DNA of 64,000 nt from Papiliotrema nemorosa (taxonomy: Eukaryota; Basidiomycota; Tremellomycetes; Tremellales; Rhynchogastremaceae): the NCBI GenBank assembly GCA_032158125.1, contig JASKOT010000012.1, positions 124,001 to 188,000 of the forward strand, given 5' to 3'. Shown here piece after piece: positions 59,353 to 64,000 of this stretch. Both the position numbers and the translations under genes were made by a program. The notes below the pieces were generated by a model. That model did not search any database, was not told where the DNA came from, and worked only from the letters and a program-made list of their open reading frames with translations. Every line of letters starts with the position of its first letter. The stretch's first letter is position 1.

Positions 59353-60481
59353 ATGTTCCGCCGGATCGCGCAAGTCTCCACCCTTCCTAACTTCGCCCCT
59401 TCCTCCTCACGAGCCGCTTCGTCCTGTGCCGCCCCATCGACACAAGGCTCACAATGTCGTCCTGCTCTCGCTGGTCGAGGTCGCTCAAAGCCTTTTCGGG
59501 GAGTCTCAGTCTCTGCTCGACTATTCGCGGCGAGACAAAATAGGGAGAAACAGCCCGAATCATCCCTTTCCATATCGTCTGTTCCACCCAAATTGGGCAG
59601 AGGAAGAACGAAGCGACGTCAATCGACACTCTTATCCACACCAGAAGAGACCTTCGACTCGCTCAAAGGAACAGTGTCTGATTCATTGCACCTCGGCTTG
59701 ACACCTCGACATTTGCCCCTGCCTATTCCACTTGGTACCGAACAGTATTTCGACGCACCAGGCACCACCGTTAACCCCGTTCCCTTGGCGTCTGAATGGA
59801 AGAACTCTCCTCTCGGACCATTCGACACCTCATTGATCGGTAGAAACATATTGCAAGGAGATGTCGCGGCGATGGTCAAGGCCAACGGCGATGCTTTTGA
59901 TGGACGCCGATCAGCATTGAACGACCACTTGCACGTCATGTATGCCCTTGCTCGACCTGGCCGACACCAACATCTCGGCGCGATGAGCCCTTTCAATGGA
60001 GAGTTCTTTGACTCGGATCTAGCTTCGCTCGCTTCCAACCTCACACGGACGGTCAACGAAGCTGGAGCTAGGAATGCGCTCGCCGCAGAGCAAGAATGGA
60101 ACGACATCTTGGCTGGACTGGGTCAACCATCTGCCAAAGCAGAACAGGCACAAGAGGTGACTGTAGCGGGAGGAGAAAGGATAGCGGTGGACGAAGCCGT
60201 TGTTGATCTCAGTCAGCTGTTGTATAATCTGGAAGTGGAATCTACGGCACTGGCAGCAGGCAGGACAAAGCAGAAGGGAGCCAAGATGGTCGCTATAGTG
60301 GATGAGGATGGGAATGAAGAATGGATCAGGATGGACAGCACGAGGAGGAAAAGGAAGAAGAAGATCAACAAGCACAAGTACAAGAAGAGGAGAAAGGTAG
60401 GTCTTGATTTCTGTCCTGTGCGAGTGATTTTGCTGATCATTTCAGGCGCAACGAGCATTGAGGAAGAAGTTGGGCAAGTAG
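59353..60481 (+). CDS. COX24: Mitochondrial small-subunit ribosomal protein mS38 (COX24/AURKAIP1-like)
   Basis: Exons 59353-60396 and 60446-60481, 359 aa. The N-terminus (MFRRIAQVSTLPNF, then many Ser, Ala and Arg) is a typical mitochondrial presequence. The body is not well conserved. The C-terminus is the diagnostic part: STRRKRKKKINKHKYKKRRK then, after the intron, AQRALRKKLGK, the very basic helix of the mS38 family that threads into rRNA near the mRNA channel. In yeast, COX24 mutants lose COX1 mRNA processing or translation. The call rests on the tail only, but that tail is distinctive. Confidence 0.8.
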
Positions 60482-61202
60482 TCGGACATCACGACGTAGT
60501 AGACTCGTATAGATTATCCTACATCATGCACCCCTTCACGCTGTCTTCCGCCCTATCCCCACTGTCAACATGCTGATGTCTGCGGGACCCTCACTCGGCC
60601 TTAATCAAGCTCAGACCACAAGTGCCAGTGGAAGACGATCAGATTGCATTCCTCTGCATTGACTCGAGAGTGTGTGGTGTCTATGTGATGTTGCCACTCG
60701 AGACATTCCCCGTCCGAGATGATTCTCGTGCAACCCCGATCGTCTTTGTCCTTGTCGCCTCATCCGCTCATCACAACAGTACAGGGCCATGCGGATCACA
60801 GGCAATGTCTTGATGAGCGAAGACCACCGTGTCAGCTTATTGCATGCTGATGCTGACAAGTGCGCGGGGAAGGCCACCCATTAGCTTAACGAAACCGGGA
60901 AGTTCTACTGATACAGGCGCCGCGCTTCTTGGGATATCGCAGTGGAACGATCCCGAGAAGGAATTACCTGTACTATGTACAGCGGTTATTTCCTTTCGAT
61001 GACAGTGTGTCTAGTGGAATTGGGGTGTTACTCGTGTTCCCAGGGCGGCTAACCTGGTCAAAGCGGGACGGACGGGGTCAATGCGGAAAAATGTCCAAGG
61101 ATCCTAGAGAGTTCACCAGGTCCCGCTACTCTCATGGATGCCCCTAGTCGAAGGGATGCCCTAGACACTTCAAGACACTATCGAGACATTGTGCGCCACG
61201 CC

Positions 61203-61222
61203 GAAAGAAAGAAAGAAAGAAA
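61203..61222 (+). repeat. (GAAA)5 microsatellite
   Basis: Five perfect GAAA units followed by an imperfect GGAGGAAAG tail, about 160 nt before the PAN-like gene. Purine tracts of this kind can vary in length and affect nucleosome placement. Confidence 0.85.
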
Positions 61223-61308
61223 GGAGGAAAGAAGCGCCTCCAAACCCGTCCATGAGGTCAATACTGCAGCCAAACGGTCATGGACGAGCTACTGATGTCT
61301 TGGTCATC

Positions 61309-61315
61309 TATATAT
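61309..61315 (+). promoter_or_regulatory. TATA box of the PAN-like secreted protein gene
   Basis: TATATAT 65-71 nt before the ATG at 61380. Confidence 0.55.
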
Positions 61316-61379
61316 GCTCATACACCAACCACAGGGTGATCCCGCAGACCACACTAACGCTTACAGACTCACCTACAAA

Positions 61380-62089
61380 ATGATGTCCTTCGCTTGCGGT
61401 TTTACGGTTCTCTTTGTCGTGGCCTTGTTGAACGTCGTCTTGGCCTTGGTACCTCACAACTCAGGAGTATTCTCGCCCGGCACCTCCAGTACGAGACTCA
61501 AGCAGAACACTCGACAGAGAATCATCCAACAAGCGATTTCCAAGTCGGCTCGACAAAATATCATTCAGGTTCGAGCCAATCAACCCGACGTGTTCGCGAG
61601 GACGGTCCCGGATTCTCAGACCAGCTCCAAACCGTACCCCACTTGTCCGGGTTCAAAAGGGTTAGGGTACGCACATTATCCATCATGGGATTACTACTCC
61701 AACGATGTGAGTGATCCTCGTTGCTTTTTACTCAGGACATGATGGGCTAATTGGCAGATTCCCGGAAACCCGAGATATGCCTCCCCGAATACCGAAGGGA
61801 ATTGTATCGCTCTTTGCAACGCACACCAACTCCAACCACGCAAAAGGACCGATACGCCTGATACCTGTGAGTCTGATTGTGTATCCTTTGATGGTGAGCT
61901 AAGTGATGAGCCTGCATTGGTGCAGTGTATATCCAGAGCGGGCCTTGTTATCTCAAGGGCGAGCTTTACCAATATGGGCGTTTCCAGAAGAGCGATAATG
62001 CTCAGCTGTCGACTGATCTTGTTGGGAGTTGTGCGGCTTGGAAAGGTGTAGTACCTTCGGACATGGATGCGGCGTGCTGTAACATGTAG
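61380..62089 (+). CDS. Secreted Cys-rich protein with PAN/apple-like domain
   Basis: Exons 61380-61706, 61758-61893, 61926-62089; 208 aa. The signal peptide is MMSFACGFTVLFVVALLNVV (a second Met three bases later is equally good). A basic linker rich in Gln and Arg (NTRQRIIQQAISKSARQN) follows. The C-terminal 100 residues hold about eight Cys in a pattern like PAN/apple folds: CPGS, CIALC, TCESDCVSFD, then GPCYLKGELYQYG and SCAAWKG, ending ACCNM. PAN domains bind carbohydrate or protein, so a wall-attached or secreted binding protein is likely. The 32-nt intron at 61894-61925 is the shortest in the window. Confidence 0.75.
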
Positions 62090-62305
62090 CCTATCAAGGG
62101 GTACATTGTAAGAGCATATGAGGTGTTGGATGTTGCACTAGAGCAGGATCAGTACTTCCAGGCATAGGGATAGATATCGGATTTGACGGATGCGTATGGT
62201 GGAATCAGCATGACCTCCCCGCCGTCGGCATTCCTGATAACTCCTGAGATTCGTTATGGTGTCGCATGATTTCTACTGACTGGATCAGATTCCTCGTCCT
62301 TCTCG

Positions 62306-63795
62306 TTACTTGTCGTCATCCACGTCCATCGTATCGCCAGACCCCTCATCCTCCTTGTCCTCGTCTTCTGCTGAGAACACCTCTTGTCCGAGTCTAGAAG
62401 ACCTCGGGGTTCCTCTCTCCGCCAGGTTCCTCCTTGGTCGTGGCGAGTTGCGAGTCAGATGTGCAGGTGTCACTGGTGGCAGGCTCTCTTTTGGCCCGGA
62501 AGGTGTTGGGGTGGATGGCGCGGCGGGGGCATCTTTGAGCTTTGACAATGGCGAAGGGTTCATGTGATTGCATCCTGTCAGATCAGCTTTGAATGGTACC
62601 GTGGTAATTGTGTCATACTGGGACACAGCCATTCTGTCTTGTCAGCTGCGGCTCAATTGTGGAGTAACAGCTGACGCACGCATTCGCTCCCACTCGTACT
62701 TGCTGCCCACCAGTCCGTTGTGCCTGAAACATTCTCCACATACCAGCGCGTACTTGCTATGCGCAGCTTGAGCTGGAAGGTCAGTGTCAAAACAGCCAGC
62801 CATGACAGTCCACTTACAAGGATCGTCGCCTAGAATGGAATCGACCACTCTGTCGTACCACCTCTTCTCCGGTGTAGGTAGGACAGGTTGGATAGCTTGC
62901 ATTTGTAGCTGAAGAGCAGCCGCTTGTTCAGGATTGATACCTTCCGGAATCGGTACAGGAGTTCCAAGATTTCCTATGTGGTCAGCGATCAGCGACGGTT
63001 CCGGGGTTGTCGAGAGCAACGTACCGGGTGCAGGCGTACCACCCACTCCAGCGAGATGACCAGGCGCTCTCGGCGTGCTCTTTGCTGCATTCTTGCCTGT
63101 AGGCGAAGGAGTGACAGGTCCCCTGACAGGTGTTTGAGGAGCGGTGCGTTGACCTGAACTCATCGGTGATCCTGTTGGACCGAATTCATCGTATCGCTCA
63201 ATCAGCTTTCTTGTCGAGTCGTAATTCGTCGCCTTTTTGATCTCGTCAAGATGCTTCTTCTGCTCGGCGAGCAGCTGCCTGAGGTGTTTCTCTGGGGATC
63301 AATGGCCATCCGTAGCTCAGCTCGAGGTGGGCATACCGGACGATTGGCGTTGACGAGCAAAGACGAAATGCAGTGAACGGTTCAACAGCCATAGCCTGTT
63401 GGTCAGATACCTCTAGCGATGAGAGGTCTCGGCGTGACATACAGGACGGGGGCAGCTGCCACAATGCTCGTTCCCACAATCTTCGCCTCCATGCCATCTG
63501 AGCTCCATCCTAACAGACCCAAGGGGAGATGCCTCGTCCACCATAATCCGACCAGAACAGCCCAAAGTGCTATCCCGTACAGATTAACCAGCAAAGACCA
63601 TCTTCGCTCCCTTAACCTGACTTCGGAAAGGTGTACACGAGCTTCGTCGATTTCTGTAGAAAGTTTGGCTAAAAGAGTCTCGTAGTCGGGTTTAGAATTC
63701 TGCAACGAGGTCAGCATTGGCCGCCATTTCAACAGCGTGGTAAGGAGCATGAGGCGAGTGAAACTCACCCCGGAGAACCAGGAGAAGATACCCAT
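62306..63795 (-). CDS. LNP1: Lunapark homologue, ER three-way-junction protein
   Basis: Stabilises three-way junctions of the tubular ER together with atlastin/Sey1 and reticulons. Starts MGIFSWFSG; then a coiled coil (LLAKLSTEIDEARVHLSEVR), two hydrophobic hairpin segments (LLVNLYGIALWAVLVGLWW and GTSIVAAAPVLYVTP), a Pro/Thr-rich linker with TP sites, and the C-terminal zinc ribbon. The ribbon reads CGECFRHNG, YEWERM, then CPRCNHMNP; the second Cys pair is split by introns around a 15-nt exon at 62619-62633. A Pro-rich and acidic tail follows. Domain order is that of lunapark in animals and yeast. Confidence 0.9.
62619..62633 (-). other. Microexon of 15 nt in LNP1
   Basis: On the minus strand AATGGCTGTGTCCCA, between a GACAG acceptor and a GTATGA donor. 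It codes W-L-C-P with partial codons at both ends and supplies one of the four zinc ligands. Confidence 0.75.
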
Positions 63796-64000
63796 GATGC
63801 TGATGTACCTCCTGGGCTGCTGATCAAGCCCGGCACAGGTATCTGTAGAGTATGGAATGAGTGGTCCAACGTCGAGATGACCTCTTGTTGTTGAAATGAC
63901 GAAGTGGGGGAAATTCTCCGCACCTCTCTTGTCAATAACACTTTCATCTCATCTCGGTGACCTTGGTCGTACGTAGACAGCTTTTGCAGGGCGAGAGCGA
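63796..64000. promoter_or_regulatory. Upstream region of LNP1, at the window edge
   Basis: About 205 nt before the LNP1 start. A 60-codon minus-strand frame here is not supported. No element was recognised. Confidence 0.4.

Larger units (their letters stand above)
60482..61379. promoter_or_regulatory. Intergenic region upstream of the PAN-like gene
   Basis: About 900 nt holding the mS38 3' end and a long upstream region for the secreted protein. It has a (GAAA)5 run and a TATA box, listed separately. No gene was recognised. Confidence 0.45.

Noticed and set aside
60611..60877. 88-codon minus-strand frame in the 60.5-61.4 kb gap
   Set aside because: No protein-like pattern, splice sites or neighbours that would support a gene.

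Overview
The window is a piece of a fungal nuclear genome, most likely from a basidiomycete yeast of the class Tremellomycetes (the Cryptococcus/Kwoniella/Trichosporon side of the tree). The reasons are the very dense gene packing on both strands, genes broken by many introns of about 40-60 nt with CTGAC/CTGAT-type branch sites next to the acceptor, and the gene content (a fused NUP98-NUP96 gene, an Mbs1/Mbp1-type APSES factor, a Chs4/Skt5 activator with a CaaX tail). No rRNA, tRNA, transposon or CRISPR was seen. Placement at genus level is not attempted. Gene models were spliced by hand from donor, branch and acceptor signals and reading-frame continuity, so exon edges are predictions.

Layout. 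0-5 kb: YTH1 (cleavage/polyadenylation zinc-finger protein), a secreted glycoside hydrolase, an F-box/WD40 protein. 5.5-7.9 kb: two orphan helical proteins. 8.4-14.3 kb: the NUP98-NUP96 nucleoporin precursor. 14.5-21.3 kb: an FAR-17a/AIG1-like membrane hydrolase with an apparent frameshift, a MAPEG protein, the Holliday-junction resolvase GEN1/YEN1, and a FYVE-SAP-RING ubiquitin ligase. 21.5-25.1 kb: an uncharacterised Ser/Pro-rich protein and mRNA guanylyltransferase CEG1. 25.3-28.0 kb: two more orphan helical proteins. 28.7-31.6 kb: a KEN-box protein of unknown function. 32.7-36.1 kb: nuclear cap-binding protein CBP80. 36.4-40.9 kb: a large zinc-cluster protein whose C-terminal half resembles a decayed AlkB-type dioxygenase. 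41.3-51 kb: an equilibrative nucleoside transporter, Pol III subunit RPC17, the APSES factor MBP1/MBS1, chitin synthase activator SKT5/CHS4, and a zeta-crystallin-like quinone oxidoreductase. 51.5-57.9 kb: a same-strand cluster of orphan proteins with one decayed copy. 58-64 kb: TRM8, mitoribosomal mS38/COX24, a secreted PAN/apple-like protein, and the ER protein lunapark (LNP1).

The housekeeping genes are functionally varied but lean to RNA biology: capping (CEG1), cap binding (CBP80), 3' processing (YTH1), tRNA modification (TRM8) and RNA export (NUP98-96). They do not form a pathway cluster. The parts that known families do not explain are the orphan helical genes in three places (5.5-7.9, 25.3-28.0 and 51.5-57.9 kb), several with a TATA box and some intron-poor, plus the apparent pseudo-dioxygenase and the KEN-box protein. 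Exon architecture is also notable: microexons of 6, 11 and 15 nt and two GC-AG introns.
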